From positions 496,001-560,000 of the forward strand of contig NC_026507.1 of assembly GCF_000182925.2 (NCBI RefSeq): 64,000 nt of DNA. The letters are read 5' to 3'. Position numbers and translations under genes: made by a program. Position 1 is the first letter of the stretch. Each line of letters begins with the position of its first letter. Shown in pieces: positions 45,380-57,185 of the stretch. The notes under the pieces are model-generated. The model was not told the DNA's origin. It ran no database searches and was given only the letters and a program-made list of their open reading frames with translations. Origin of the DNA: Neurospora crassa OR74A. Its lineage: Eukaryota > Ascomycota > Sordariomycetes > Sordariales > Sordariaceae.

Positions 45380-46194
45380 CGTAAAATGAGTGGGAGGGTC
45401 TAGATAGAGGGAGGAGGGGAAGGGTTTGAAGGGGTTTGTGTTGGTGTTGAGGTAGTTCAATCTTGCAGAACTTCGTAAAATAAACTAGTATGTGCAAGGA
45501 AAGCAATAATTGCTGGGGTAATCAGGTAAGGATGAACGAAAGGCTTCCAAAACCCAGGGCTGCCATTGTGACTTGGGTAATTGAGCAATGTAAAGTGAAC
45601 ATCAGATTGGTTGGTAACGCTGAGTATCATACTTCTAGAACACTTCACTGCTATGTGAAATTTCGAGGAGATAGAAAGACATATAGCAAATTCCGTTGTA
45701 ACTATAGCTCATCACTTCATCAGGAGTTTTCCCGAAAATCCATTTTCTAGCACATCGTGAGCAATTGATCCAAGTAAACCCAAGTCAAAAGAAAAGTAGG
45801 TCATGCCAAGTGGGCGAGGAATAAATGCTGTCAATCACAACACAGCCAGGGGCTTCAAGGTCACGGCGTGAACATGTTCAACTCCCGCTATGTCTCAAAA
45901 TCGACAAAGAGTCAACAATACATTCCAAACTCCAAATGCTCGCTATGTACTATACAAATTATCTTTCCACTTTAACCCCTATGTGAAGTGAAGGTACCTT
46001 GCTATATCCCCGTCTGATTCTCTCTCGCTCTTTAGTGTGTGTATGAAGACCGTCCTGTTTCCGGTCCGTTCCGGTTCAAGTATATACCATCTTTGCGTTT
46101 TCCCATTCCTGTCTGTCTGTGTGTCTGTCTGTATTCTCTTCCTTCTTCTTCTCTTTTTTCTTTACAAGGTCTTGATCTGTATCCTCAAGGCTAT
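45380..46194. other. Intergenic region between converging genes
   Basis: Contains the 3' flanks of the GH43 gene and of the NPF/polyproline gene. Nothing else recognisable. Confidence 0.5.
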
Positions 46195-48345
46195 TCACAT
46201 AGTGCTAGTAGTCCCCCTTTGCTCCTGCGCGGCCCGCAAAGCATCAACCTCTCTCTGCAACGCATCCAAATCGGCCAGGATGTCCTTAGTTGCCGACTCT
46301 CTTCTCAGCACGTCTTCCTCGTCGAAGTCCCCGCTTGCAAGCTCCCCATCAGGAAGGCCTCTCGGTTCCTCGCCTGATGCTGAAGATGTTTCCAGAAAGC
46401 GCGCACCCGCACCGCCTGGTCCTGAGGCTAGAGCAGCAGATGATTCAACAGGCGCAGGTGACTCAACGGTTCCCGTCGTAGGCGCAGGATTGCCGCTTTC
46501 AACACTCCCACTTCCCGAGACCGATCGCCGATTACTCCCCCTCGGCCGCGGTCTGGGTGGTGGCGGCGGGGCGTGATTCGGACTCGAGGCAATCGGTGCC
46601 GGAGATGCCAGTCCAATCGGTTCTTTGCTCCTCCCGCTATCGGCCCTGCGTACAGTTCCCGGTGTTGAAGGGGCGCCTGACCGGACGGACTTATTCCTCG
46701 CCGGGGGTGGCGGAGGTGCCAGTTTTCCGCTTCCACTCAAGGTCCTGCCATGTCCAGGCTGGCTAAGGCTACTGATGCTAGCAGTTTCTGGGTTGTTGGA
46801 GGAGGAGTTGGCGGGGGTGCTGGGCCGGCTACCCTGCGCTGATCCAGAGACTGGTTGAGTTGCCAGACCAGGGAACTCCGTACCCTCACCCCCAGCAGAC
46901 GGGGTCGCAGGCAAAGTGATCCCAATTCCCAATCCAGCCGTAGAAGTAGAAGGCCTGGACCCATGTGTCGACCTTCTGGGTGGAGGCGGCGCCGGTGCAT
47001 TCACTTGAGTGGTAGAGCTGGCAACCTTTAGGCTCGATGACCTCGAGCGGATCGAGTCTACAGACGTGCGCGTAGGTTCCTCATCTGCGCGAGACGTCTG
47101 TGGTGTTGGCACAGGTGCCGTCACAGACCCCGAGACAGACAACTTACTTTCTGAACGGCCGTGAGTCGATCGCCTGGGCGGAGGGGGTGGTTTTTTCGAT
47201 GCTTGTGAGGGAGGCGGTGAGGTCGTTGTTGGCTTGGGCGGAGTCGGCGGTTGGGGAGTCGGTGCGTTTGTCTCTTGGCCCACATCCGGGAGCTTAGCGG
47301 CGGCTTCACGGTCGAATGAACTTTCCACGTTTTCCTCGCCTGGAGACTTTACCGACGGTGGTGGCAGTGGTGTGTTCACATCCGAAGGCTGTTCCGAGAA
47401 CGGCGAGGCTAGAACCCGAGAAGCGCGGGCAGATGATGACGATGACGGTCTCGGGGTACTGGGCATCCCCGATCTCTCCTCGCCCTTGGGCTCCACCTTG
47501 ATCAGCTTCCCATGCCTCGAGCTGGGCGGCGGCGGCGGCGGTGCTTTGCTCCTCGACGTCGCTGGCGCCTGCGCGGTTGGGCGTATGGGACCGCTTATTG
47601 ATGTTCGCTGTGATTGTGGTTCCTCCCTTCCATGTTCCGAAGTCTCGTGGGATGTCCGGGGCGGGTCTTGAGCAGTCAAAGTTGACGATGCATCAGCTAT
47701 GCTCGCGCCATCGGTTCGTGGTGGTTGCGCCGGTCCTCCCGCTTGGCCTGTAAGAAGGAGTCGTCTGAAAGAATCAACATCTAGCGAACCTTTGCCTCCT
47801 GGTACAGTACCGGGATTGTGTGTTGGCTCATCCGTTGGGTGTTCCAGGTCCTTTAATGTCCTTCCAAACGGGTTTGGCGGTACCTGGATGGAGCCTGGTA
47901 ACTCAGGCCGTGATAGCGTCGGCGGGGGGACTTCGTCAGCCTGGGCAAACGGATCCGCGCCTTCATCTTCGTCATCACTTGAGCTACTTTCGGCCGTATC
48001 TTCTTCCACTGGCGGATTTGTATCGGGTTCTTCCTCCGACTCGGGAGATGGCGGTGGTGACTGTACGCGGACCCTTTTCACGACTTTTGGTTTCTGGAAG
48101 CTTGTCTTTGGCGGTGGTTCGTTGGACTGGCCGAGAGACTGGAGAGAGTTGCGGAAGTCGTGGCTAGACGGGAGTGGCGGCGGTCGTATAGGGTCGAGCG
48201 AAGACGAAGGCGATGTAGGAAGAGGGTCGAAGGCATCGGCGAAAGCGTCGGAGGCTAGCGAAATGGGAGGATTCGAGGTCGTCAATGCGCCGGCTTGTTT
48301 CCGCCGAAACGGGTTGTTGGTGTTCAGGGACGACGGTTGGGCCAT
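46195..48345 (-). CDS. Disordered NPF- and polyproline-motif protein, possible endocytosis/actin scaffold
   Basis: I do not recognise a named family. From ATG 48345 the frame gives 716 residues; an in-frame ATG at 48450 would add 35, but MAQPSSLNTNNPFRRK looks like a genuine start. Two Asn-Pro-Phe tripeptides (NNPFRRK near residue 12, PPNPFGRTL near 160) are the ligand of EH domains found in endocytic adaptors. At least five polyproline blocks of the form APPPPPxR or PPPPPRRSTHG are spread through the chain and are potential SH3 or WW ligands. Acidic clusters (SSSDDEDEGADPF) precede them. The only predicted helix is at the C-terminus (RRESATKDILADLDALQREV), which looks like a short coiled coil. 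Single exon. Function is inferred from motifs only. Confidence 0.75.
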   Translation of the reverse strand: MAQPSSLNTNNPFRRKQAGALTTSNPPISLASDAFADAFDPLPTSPSSSLDPIRPPPLPSSHDFRNSLQSLGQSNEPPPKTSFQKPKVVKRVRVQSPPPSPESEEEPDTNPPVEEDTAESSSSDDEDEGADPFAQADEVPPPTLSRPELPGSIQVPPNPFGRTLKDLEHPTDEPTHNPGTVPGGKGSLDVDSFRRLLLTGQAGGPAQPPRTDGASIADASSTLTAQDPPRTSHETSEHGREEPQSQRTSISGPIRPTAQAPATSRSKAPPPPPPSSRHGKLIKVEPKGEERSGMPSTPRPSSSSSARASRVLASPFSEQPSDVNTPLPPPSVKSPGEENVESSFDREAAAKLPDVGQETNAPTPQPPTPPKPTTTSPPPSQASKKPPPPPRRSTHGRSESKLSVSGSVTAPVPTPQTSRADEEPTRTSVDSIRSRSSSLKVASSTTQVNAPAPPPPRRSTHGSRPSTSTAGLGIGITLPATPSAGGEGTEFPGLATQPVSGSAQGSRPSTPANSSSNNPETASISSLSQPGHGRTLSGSGKLAPPPPPARNKSVRSGAPSTPGTVRRADSGRSKEPIGLASPAPIASSPNHAPPPPPRPRPRGSNRRSVSGSGSVESGNPAPTTGTVESPAPVESSAALASGPGGAGARFLETSSASGEEPRGLPDGELASGDFDEEDVLRRESATKDILADLDALQREVDALRAAQEQRGTTSTM

Positions 48346-48713
48346 TGTGTTTATCCTGTGTTGTCCGTGGTTGGTCAAGTTTGCCGACAGCGAGTGAGTG
48401 GGTGGGCGCGTGGACGATTGGTATGAGCTAAGTGATGGATATGCTAGCAACCCATTGTCATGTGGCGGCTATCTTTTGCATTCCAGTTCCCAATGGAAGC
48501 AGATCTGTATTGGCACACCGGGGTTGAGAGCGTTGTCGAGCGAAGGAACAATGGATGGCCGTGATGGTTCAAGATTGCTACCTGGAGGCAGTGTAGTGTA
48601 ATCACAGAGGACCGGTAAGTTCGGGAAGCGGTTGCGGGGACGAGGCACAGCCAGCTCTTGATTTGGGAACTTTTGTTGGGGCGGCGCTGTGATTAAGCGA
48701 AATGTTTATTCGG

Positions 48714-48752
<39 letters not shown>

Positions 48753-50794
48753 GCCGTCGTTGTCGTTGTCGTTGTTGTAGTGTAGTCGTCGTCGTTGTCG
48801 TCGCTTCTCGCAATCCGTCAACGTAATGATTGCGCGGCGTGCGTGGTGGTCTGGTTGTGCCGAGTGGATGATGCGTCGTCGTGAAAGTGGAATCCAATCG
48901 GTTGCGACGGTTCCCTTGGACCTCAACGGAAGAGAGAGCAAGCACTCTGCGGCTTGGATAAAAGGCCTGGGCGGATAAGCTCACTCAATCGATGGCTGCA
49001 CACTCACAGAGCCGAGGAAGGTATAAGTAAACCGGTGGGGTCCGGCAGAATGACAACAGCTGCACTCCGCTGCGAGGAACAATTCATCATTATCAGGCAG
49101 TCTCACCAAGCTCCCTTTCCTCACAGCTCAGGGCAAAGTGGAAGCTACCCATTGGCTACCAAGCTGTCCCCTTATACCCTCCTCAAGGAACCGTTGGTTC
49201 TCGTCGACCTTGATGATTGTTATTTTGAAACACTTGCATTCAACCAGTCAGATCACGTCTCTTGTTAGGTTCCTCTAGCTACAGCTAAGGTACCTAAGCT
49301 CTGTAAGCTCTGTCATGTAAGCTACACTAAAGCTTGAAAAGCACGGGCCAACTGTTTACAGAAAGCCAACGGTCAATTGCAACGGTGAACCTTTTCTTTA
49401 CCTTGTTCACCTCCCAAGTTAGTCTCCAACTTGAAGTGCTCCAACCCGGCAAGTTTTGCCATTGTGTCCCGTTCAACGGTGTCGGGTAGATTCCTTTCGC
49501 CGCCGCTCGCATGCAAGAGGCGCAGTCTAAAATATCAGTATGACTTTTTTTCTATTTCCAATCTCGAAATGGATCCTCCCCGAAATTCCAACTTTCGAGA
49601 CTGTGCTGGTTGCCGGCTGGCGAGACGGAAGAGGGTGAAGAGAGACTGTCCTCAATTGTCTTATCTTACCTGTTGATAAGAGGTATAGTAGAAACAATCG
49701 AGCGAGGTTCAGAGTGTCACAAGCCCGTCACTTGCCATGTCTCAAAACGTTTTATTTGCTGTTCCAGGGTTTCCGGCCAGACTCGAGGCCGGCAGGCTGT
49801 GTTTTGGGTGTTTTGCCGGCAAAAAAAAAGTCGGGGCATCAAATTTGTAAACAAACCTGGAACAGGGGAGCGAGCGAGGAGCGAGCCGCCCACAACCTAA
49901 CCATAGTCGCGTTCCCGCCCACCGGCCGGATCCCCGTTGTTGTGCTCGTCCCAGCCAACTCTTAGTTCGCTTCTTGCTTTTCAATCCTTTTTCACCGCAC
50001 CCCACAAAACTTAGATAATTTGTTGCAATATGATCAAAAAAAAAAAAAAGTGTTTGCGAATTTCGTTCGTCGTAGCAATAGGGTATCCCTCGTGATATAT
50101 TTCAGATACAATGAAGCGATTGAAGCCGCCTTCTCGCCTCTGGACTCAGCATCACTACCAGACCGCCAGATCATCGCTTCAAGGTCCTTCGCTCCAAACT
50201 TCGTATTCATCAAACCAAATTCTCGGCTTTTTCAGAACTACACTGCGAAATCGTCAGGTAGCCATGTCAAACTAAAAGGGCAAAGCGCTTGCTCAGGGTA
50301 TTTGAAGAAGAAAAAGTGGTATCGTTCCAAGACGGATTATATATGCAATGCAGTATCCAAGATAAGGCTTTTTGGTGTATGTCCTTCGCTTCTTGAGACA
50401 CCCTCGAAGCCGCCGGTCGCCCGTTTCCCATTTCCCAATCATCCATAGGTTGTAGCCCAAACCTACCCTCCGTTGCGTTTCAGCACAAACGATCCAAACC
50501 TCCTCAATCCCCATGAGTGATGTGTGAATCCAAGATACATGAAAGCCAGAAACAAGAAGCTACCCCCCGCGCGCGCTGTGGCGATGTTGTGAAAAAGAGC
50601 AAAACGCGTTGACTTGTAGACCAATGAAAACCCCCCCTTATGTTGATAAGTGTTCCCAAGCAATATGATTCCCCAAACGCCTTTCGAGTAAGCCCGTCAC
50701 ATCGCAAGTGGTGGTGAAAAAATGACTAAAGACATCATGAGAAGAGACCGAGGCGCAAAAAAAGAGACAAAAACATCATCCCAAAGGAACGAGT
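48346..50794. other. Intergenic region with a GCCT microsatellite
   Basis: Upstream flank of the NPF protein gene and downstream flank of histone H1. A GCCT tetranucleotide run occupies 48714-48752, and GTTGTC/GTCGTC-type repeats follow to about 48805. A 35-codon frame at 49569 with several Cys and Arg/Lys and a 142-codon frame at 50020-50448 are open, but I do not support them as genes. Confidence 0.5.
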
Positions 50795-51971
50795 TTATGC
50801 CTTCTCGGCAGCGGGCTCGGCCTTCTCGGCCTTCTTGCTGGCGGCAGCCTTCTTGGGAGCAGCGGCCTTCTTGGCGGCAGCAGGCTTAGCGGTGCTCTTG
50901 GCGACACGGCCAGACTTGGTCTTGGTGAGGACGGTCTCCTTGTCGGCAACGGCAGGAGCAGCGGCCTTCTTCTTGGGGGCAGCCGCCTTCTTCTCCTTGA
51001 CCTCCTTCTTGGGAGCAGCAGCCTTCTTGGGGGCAGCCGCCTTCTTGGCAGCAGGAGCCTTCTTCTCCTTGGTCTCCTTCTTGGCGGCACCCTCCTTCTT
51101 AGCGGCAGCGGGCTTCTTCTCCTTGGTCTCCTTCTTGGGAGCAGCCTTCTTGGGAGCAGGCTTAGCGACCTTCTTGGCAAGCTTGGTGCCACCGGAAGGA
51201 CCTATATCGTGTGTGAGCATGCAAAGAGTAATACAAGGAGATGATGCGTCATGTGGGTGGTGACATACCCTTGGGCTGCTCAAAGACACCCTTGTCGACA
51301 CCGTTCTTCAAGGCCTTGTTGAAGAGCGAGTCGAACATGTTGTCGGTGACGTTGCCGAGCGTGTTGTTGGCACGGACATACTTCTTGAGAGCTTGACGGC
51401 TGTGGTGTGCGTTAGCAACATGTTGTGATCCTTCATCGCGTCATGGAAATAAGAATGAAAGTGGTCATCGGTGCGACCGTAGGAAGGGCCCGCAAGGTTT
51501 GCGGTGTGGCTTGGCAAAGCCCTGGTGAAAAAATGAGAAAAGTAAGCAGAAAAATGGCACATACCTAGATCCAGCGCGGTCCTTGAGCTGTAGCATGACA
51601 AAAAGAAGGAATCAGCACGACTGAGGGACAGTAAAAGGGTGGTGAGTGGTGTGGGTGACTCTTGGTTGCGTGCATCATGAGAGCAATTGTCTCATTTTGC
51701 TCACCGACCAGAGAAGCGCCCACAACCAAAACACGCCACAACAAAGATAATGAGGGGGTTTAAATACCGCAACAATAGCGTCCGTGATCATGTCCTGTTT
51801 GAATGTTAGCAAAAGATGCGTTTCTCTTGGGGATTAAGTAAAGCTTACAAGGTAAGAGGCATGGGTGCTGGGGCTCTTGGTCTTGGGAGCAGAGGTGGGA
51901 GCAGCGGCGGGAGCAGGAGCGGCGGCGGCAGAGGCATCGGCGGCCTTGGTCTCGGTCTTCTTGGGAGGCAT
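50795..51971 (-). CDS. hH1: Linker histone H1
   Basis: H1 binds linker DNA and the nucleosome dyad. Five exons fit on the minus strand: 51971-51849, 51794-51768, 51587-51565, 51399-51269 and 51201-50795, with introns of 53, 180, 165 and 67 nt, all GT...AG. They join cleanly to 236 residues. A short Ala/Pro-rich N-terminal tail (MPPKKTETKAADASAAAAPA) precedes the winged-helix globular domain at about residues 33-105, which includes HASYLDMITDAIVALKDRAG, SSRQALKKYVRANNTLGNVT and DNMFDSLFNKALKNGVDKGV. The C-terminal tail is built from Ala-Lys-Pro repeats (AAPKKAAAPKKEVKEKKAAA). The 27-nt and 23-nt exons are unusually small. The length and single globular domain match the filamentous fungal H1. 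Confidence 0.95.
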
Positions 51972-54900
51972 GGTGATGGATGTGGTTGTGGTTTTAGGGC
52001 TGGAGGCTGAGGATATCTTGCTGAAGATACAACTGGATGAAAGGGGCGTGCAAAAGGTTCAGTTGAGGTTGGATCGTGGACTGGGAAACAAAGGACGAGA
52101 GGAGGATGGGTGGGCTCAGTCGCGCTCGAGGGGGGAAGATTGGGTGTTTATATACGGAGGCGGGGTCTCCTGGCGCGACCGAGTGATTTCGCTGATTCTT
52201 CCCTGCCCCTGCCCCGACGGACCTCCCGTCTCCCCCTGCGACCTGGGGGGGGGGGCCTCTGTGACCTCCTGGAAGCCGCTACCCCCAGCCCATTTCCCGG
52301 GGATATGTGGCCCGTGCACCCCACTAACACACGCTGAAAGAACGAAAGAAGCCGGCCAGTGGCCCCGATTCCTGTTCCCTCGTTCCATGTCAACACGATG
52401 TGGAAGCTGGGGCTCCGGACCTTTTCCTTTTCGCTTGTCTCATGAAGGAAGGGGAAGAGACCTCGAGAGCATCGATGCTTCGTTGTGTGGTTGTCGATGA
52501 GATTTCCCGTCCCTACAGTAGGTACCTATCCTCTCGGTCGCCATCCCCATCCCCTTCTCCTTCCCCTTCCCCCTCCTCCCTCTCCCTCTCCCCCCCCCTC
52601 CCCTTGTCTTCCCGTTTCCATGGACTCGGCTGGAGATGCAGTGGTGCTGTCCCATGTCCCATCGATCCCACTTGTTCTTCTTTTTTTTTTTCCCTTTCCC
52701 TTTTCCTCTTCCGTTTCTCCTCTTTTTAGAAACCGATTGGGGTCCAGGGGAGTGCGGATGCCGATGGATGTCCATTCCAGATGGAGTCTGGTCCGGACAG
52801 ATTGGATGATCCAAGGTGGGACACGGCATCATTCACTGGCCCCAAAAGAAGCATGTTCTGCCGCCCGTCACCTCTCCTCGTCGACTCGCAGGTTATCAGT
52901 GTGCCTGTGTGTGTGAGGTGGCATGGCATGTCGCATATCGGTCGGTCGGTCGGCATGGCTGGCTGGCTGGCTGGGTTGGCACAATCGAAGCCGCAGGGCA
53001 TCAATCCATCCATCCCGCATCCCATCTCTCAGATTCAGTCGGTATCTCGCCCATCCCATCATCTTCTATTTATCTATTTATCTCTCTTCTTCAACAAGAA
53101 AGCAACGTCAACCAACAGGATGAATCATTGCATGGCTACACTACCTCATGCTTCCGACGACTCGACAGCAATTTGTTACTCACCATTGTTTCACTCAAGC
53201 CCCGGATGGCTGCCCGATTGCTTATTTATCAACAACAGATCCCAATGGATCATGATACATAGCAGATGCGGACCTGCTTTTAAAAAGTCGACTCCGAGTC
53301 GCTTAGACTGCTACTGACCTTGCAAATAGAAACAGAGAACAGTCCGTCTTACCTATTACACAAGCGGACGGATTCACCCCCCAGCTTGCGACACCTCGCA
53401 GCCTGGCGCTGGCGCACTCTTTCTCCTCATTTCACCAGACACCACATGGCCGGCACTACACCATCACACTCGACGAAAAAAGGGATTGAAGCAGATCCGA
53501 TCACAGAGGGTAGGGGGGGCCCATGACGACGTTTGGAACAGCGCTGGCGTGGCACATTTCTTCAAACTGCATGTCTCTTGGGTTCTCGATGACTACGACG
53601 CTGGCTGGCACTTTGCATTGGGGTGCCATTCTGCCCTTTTGCTGGCCGCCACACCGTTTTGACGCTTTTCCGCTTTGGGCGACGAATTAAATCAGATGCA
53701 ACAAAAAACTTGCAGGGAGTGCGGATTTCTGATTGGCCAGCCCAACCACAGGTCATCCACTTTGTACCTCTGCTTGTCCATCATGCGCACCCCACCATCG
53801 CCGACCGTCGACTCTGACCTCTGATTTCGAGAGCTCCCCGATCCCCCTTCTCGACTTCAAAACCGCTTTCCTCGTCTTCTCTCGCTTCTTCGCTCGGCGG
53901 CCCGGCCGAAATCAAAGAGCGAGAGGTTGGCCCTCTGTCTGGTCCGATTTTGACAAACTTTTTAGCGCAAAAAATGACTGCAAATGGCCACTTTGCGTCA
54001 GGACGTTGGAGGAGCTCCATGCTCGCTGCCGTCGCTTTTTGCATCGTGTTTTTGCATCTTGTCGTGCTCTTCGTCGCAACCGGTACTTTGCAGCGAAACC
54101 GCAACAGCACAACACCAACCCCTGTTTCGGTAAATCAAAGTGCCATTGTCAATTGCAGAATGCCATTTGCATTCACTTTGCAGCTTTATTTCTGCAATTT
54201 GAGCTGTAAGGGGTGCGCTATCTGCGATCGTGTCAGAAGTCACCCGTGATGGTTCGTCGCGCGATCGTGAAGCTATCCACGAAATGACCACTGTCAAGCT
54301 ATTTCAATGCACCGCACCACAACAAGCTGTCTAAACTTGATTAAAGCATGCCTGGTCATTGCTATGAGTCTCTACTTGAAGTCTGTCAGATTTCTCATTC
54401 ATGACTCCCACTTTCCAATGCAGAAAGTCGGTCCCAAGTTGAGAGGTATCGCGATGCGTCGAGGTCGTGTGATCACGCAACGGCACATTCATCATTCTGA
54501 GATGCACTGCATCCTCCTCAACACAACCCCCAAGTTTGAAACTCACACATCTGTTCGGCCTCGATAACCTCTTCAAATCTGCGCTTCTTTTATTTGATTT
54601 TCAGTTCGGAGTTGCCAATATTCGGGGCTGAATAGTTTACGAACGCCGCGTCATCTTGCAAACCGACGACTCAAGTCCGCGCACCACGAGGCTACCACCC
54701 ACCCACCCAACATCACAACCTGACTTACACACCTAAAATACATCACAACCTACGGCTCCTTGCATGATTTGCACAAATGAAAATCATTTCGTATCATCAG
54801 AAGTCTGCTTCAGATTCATTTCCCAACTACCCCCAGCGCATAGTCAACAATTACAACAGCACAAAAAACGAGCGACACGGACCGGTCAACATCCATCCCC

Positions 54901-55643
54901 TTTCCTCACACGAACGTGCAATGATGCCCTTGCTAGCCTGCCGAGCCCTGGCTGCCCATCCAGGTCCCCTCACTAACAAGGCGGACCCCTATTCGGTCAT
55001 TGGACCATTTCCTTATCTTATCTGTGTAAGAAAAGTCCCTGGTCAGTCCACTTGCGTCCGAACCCCATTCCTTGACTGACCGCCCGCGGCCCAGCCGCCA
55101 GCGTCATCCAACCCCACCTTTGGCCTTGTTCCCTTGCCAAGTCTTTTTTGCTTGTTCCATTTTGGGTGATGAAGCTGTCAATTCCCCACGATTCCCTTGC
55201 CTGCCGCATGGTGGCTCATAACTGCCTGCCGAATCAAAGAATGTCAGATGCTCTGCCGCAAAGGCAACGCAGCCCTACGGACGGAAGACCAGACCGCACC
55301 GCATGGACCACACCGCGCGCGGAACGAAAGAAGGATTGAAGACCCACTCACTTCGCACAACGGGCGCGGCATTCCATCCGTGGAACTTTTCCAAATTCCA
55401 TCATCCCGCCCACACCCACACCGCGCGCGCGCGTGCCGGTATGATCCACACCTAGTGTAATCCACACACACACACACACCGAACTCTCGACCGATCACCG
55501 AGAGACGGGACCAGACCGCGATCCACCCACACCCAACCTTAAAGTGAAAACTCTTCCAACAGCTATCATCTAGGGTATACAAGGGAAAAGAACAAGCAAA
55601 TCCCTCAACCAAATCATACAAATGGCAGCTTGTTCATTCAGCT
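51972..55643. other. Long intergenic region upstream of histone H1
   Basis: About 3.7 kb. Just upstream of H1 lies the presumed promoter. Further on are pyrimidine tracts (52540-52610, 52675-52730), TCGG/CTGG short repeats (52938-52972) and a CA run near 55465-55480. Many overlapping frames of 60-178 codons are open on both strands without domain features. No gene supported. Confidence 0.5.
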
Positions 55644-55716
55644 GCCCGGCTAGCTCAATCGGTAGAGCGTGAGACTCTTAATCTCAAGGTTGTGGGTTCG
55701 ACCCCCACGTCGGGCT
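55644..55716 (+). tRNA. tRNA-Lys (anticodon CTT)
   Basis: A 73-nt cloverleaf. The acceptor stem GCCCGGC pairs with GTCGGGC (one G-T), followed by discriminator T. The D arm contains AGCTCAATCGGTAGAGC, the anticodon loop is CTCTTAA with CTT, and the T arm is TGTGGGTTCGACCCCCAC-like. There is no intron. A T-rich tract follows from about 55748, suitable for RNA polymerase III termination. Confidence 0.96.
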
Positions 55717-57100
55717 CAATTCCCGGCGTTCAGACGTCTTCGTTTTTGCAAATTTTCTTTTTTTTTTTTTTCTTTTTTTTTTCTCTCTCCCTCTAGGTGT
55801 TGTCGTCTTTCTCTTTTGGTTCTTTCATTTGTTGACTTCAGCAAGCACTAGGTGTTCTCTTTTTATCTGCATATGTGCGCATGACTTTCTCCCTTCTTTT
55901 CGCTCTTGTCTTCAGTATCTGATGTGGAAACTTGTATGTCATTCACATTAGCATCGTGAGCAATCGAGGGATATCATCCTGCCGCGTACAGTATACCTCG
56001 TTCTTTGACTAAACACTAGGGCTGAAGTAGCTTGCAAGTTCTGGAATCTTGCATAGGTCGAGCTACCACCTCGCATCTTTGTCTTCCTACATTGCTATGG
56101 CTGTTAGCATCGGAATTATATCATCACCAAAACCCATCATGCTGGAAACCCACCTGACTTCCTACCATGTCAATTTCCAGTCACTCTTATGGGCACATGG
56201 CCATCTCTTTAGATTTCGAGTCCTATCAAAAACGGTAGACTTCCGAGTTCGGAATAAAGTGCCTGTCAAATACAGATAGCCACTCGTTCTTCGTTCCAGT
56301 AACCAATCTATTCTACATCCGGATAGAAGTCTAGTATACTGTGATGACACTCCGCGTTCGCTCACCCACCAACATGTTTCTCGTCTTCCAATCAAGTGTA
56401 TCTGGTTATTTGGAACGGGATGCAGTATCAAGTCTGCTTGAATGGCTGCTGGGCTTTTCTATGGGGGATCGGTTGACGCCCTTCTCTGTTTTTTTTATTT
56501 TTATTTTTTCTGCTTGAGTCTTGCCAGGCTGACGACCTGTCAAAGCCCTCGACGAAATCACCTGTTCCAATTTGCAGACAAACTTGAAAAGGACTTGACC
56601 GAATACAACTCGGCGTGTCGATTGAGAAACATGGTCAGTAGCATGAGGGATGCTGTTCATTGTGTAGTCCAGCAATGCATGTCTTTTGGGATTCATGACA
56701 CCTGTAACTGGGTTTTTCTTCTACTGGGCAAGGACCAGAGTCCATGTCGAATATGTTGTACGTTCCACCAGATCTGAAATCTGATATATTGGTAATTGTG
56801 ATGAACTTGGCAATGATACTTTTCTTCCATATTGATGTCCGTTTGTTACTGTCGATCGCGAATAATTCGATTGCGCGACAACTCACTACCATTATATCAC
56901 AAGTGACATTTTACCTTCCGTCACCAAGCTAGGGGAGGTACGTGCGCATCCCAAAGGTGAAAAGGAAGCCTAACAGCACAATAAAAAGAGAATGGAAGGA
57001 TACATATTGATAGATAGCCAAACGGGAAAAAAAAAAGGGAAAAAGGAAAAAGAGAAACTTAAAAAAGAAAACTAAGAAGCGCAGAGCAAGGGAAAAAGAT
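55717..57100. other. Intergenic region between two tRNA genes
   Basis: T tracts at about 55757-55785 and A-rich runs at 57028-57075 flank the two tRNA genes; the A-rich run is on the downstream side of the minus-strand tRNA and could act as its terminator. Short open frames only. Confidence 0.5.
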
Positions 57101-57185
57101 TGGACGAGCTGGGAATCGAACCCAGGACCTTTCGCATACAGATGAGTATGCTAAGCGAACGCTCTACCAACTGAGCCACACGCCC
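57101..57185 (-). tRNA. tRNA-Ala (anticodon AGC) with a short intron
   Basis: An 85-nt gene. The acceptor stem GGGCGTG pairs with CTCGTCC and carries the G3-T70 wobble that identifies alanine tRNAs; the discriminator is A. The anticodon arm reads TTCGC TTAGCA, then a 12-nt insertion TACTCATCTGTA, then T GCGAA. This places the intron one base 3' of the anticodon, the standard nuclear position. The T arm is CTGGG TTCGATT CCCAG. Confidence 0.95.

Noticed and set aside
48714-48752. A CRISPR-like or structured repeat
   Set aside because: It is a plain GCCT tetranucleotide microsatellite without spacers.
49569-49676. A small Cys/Arg-rich frame resembling a Zn(II)2Cys6 start (CAGCRLARRKR)
   Set aside because: Spacing of the cysteines does not fit the C-x2-C-x6-C pattern, and the frame stops after 35 codons with no good splice continuation.
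50020-50448. A 142-codon open frame downstream of histone H1
   Set aside because: It begins in an A tract, has no domain, and lies where the H1 3' flank is expected; I see no independent support.
55748-57100. A dispersed 5S rRNA gene near the tRNA genes
   Set aside because: Neurospora has scattered 5S genes, but I found no match to the conserved internal control sequence here or elsewhere in the window by eye.
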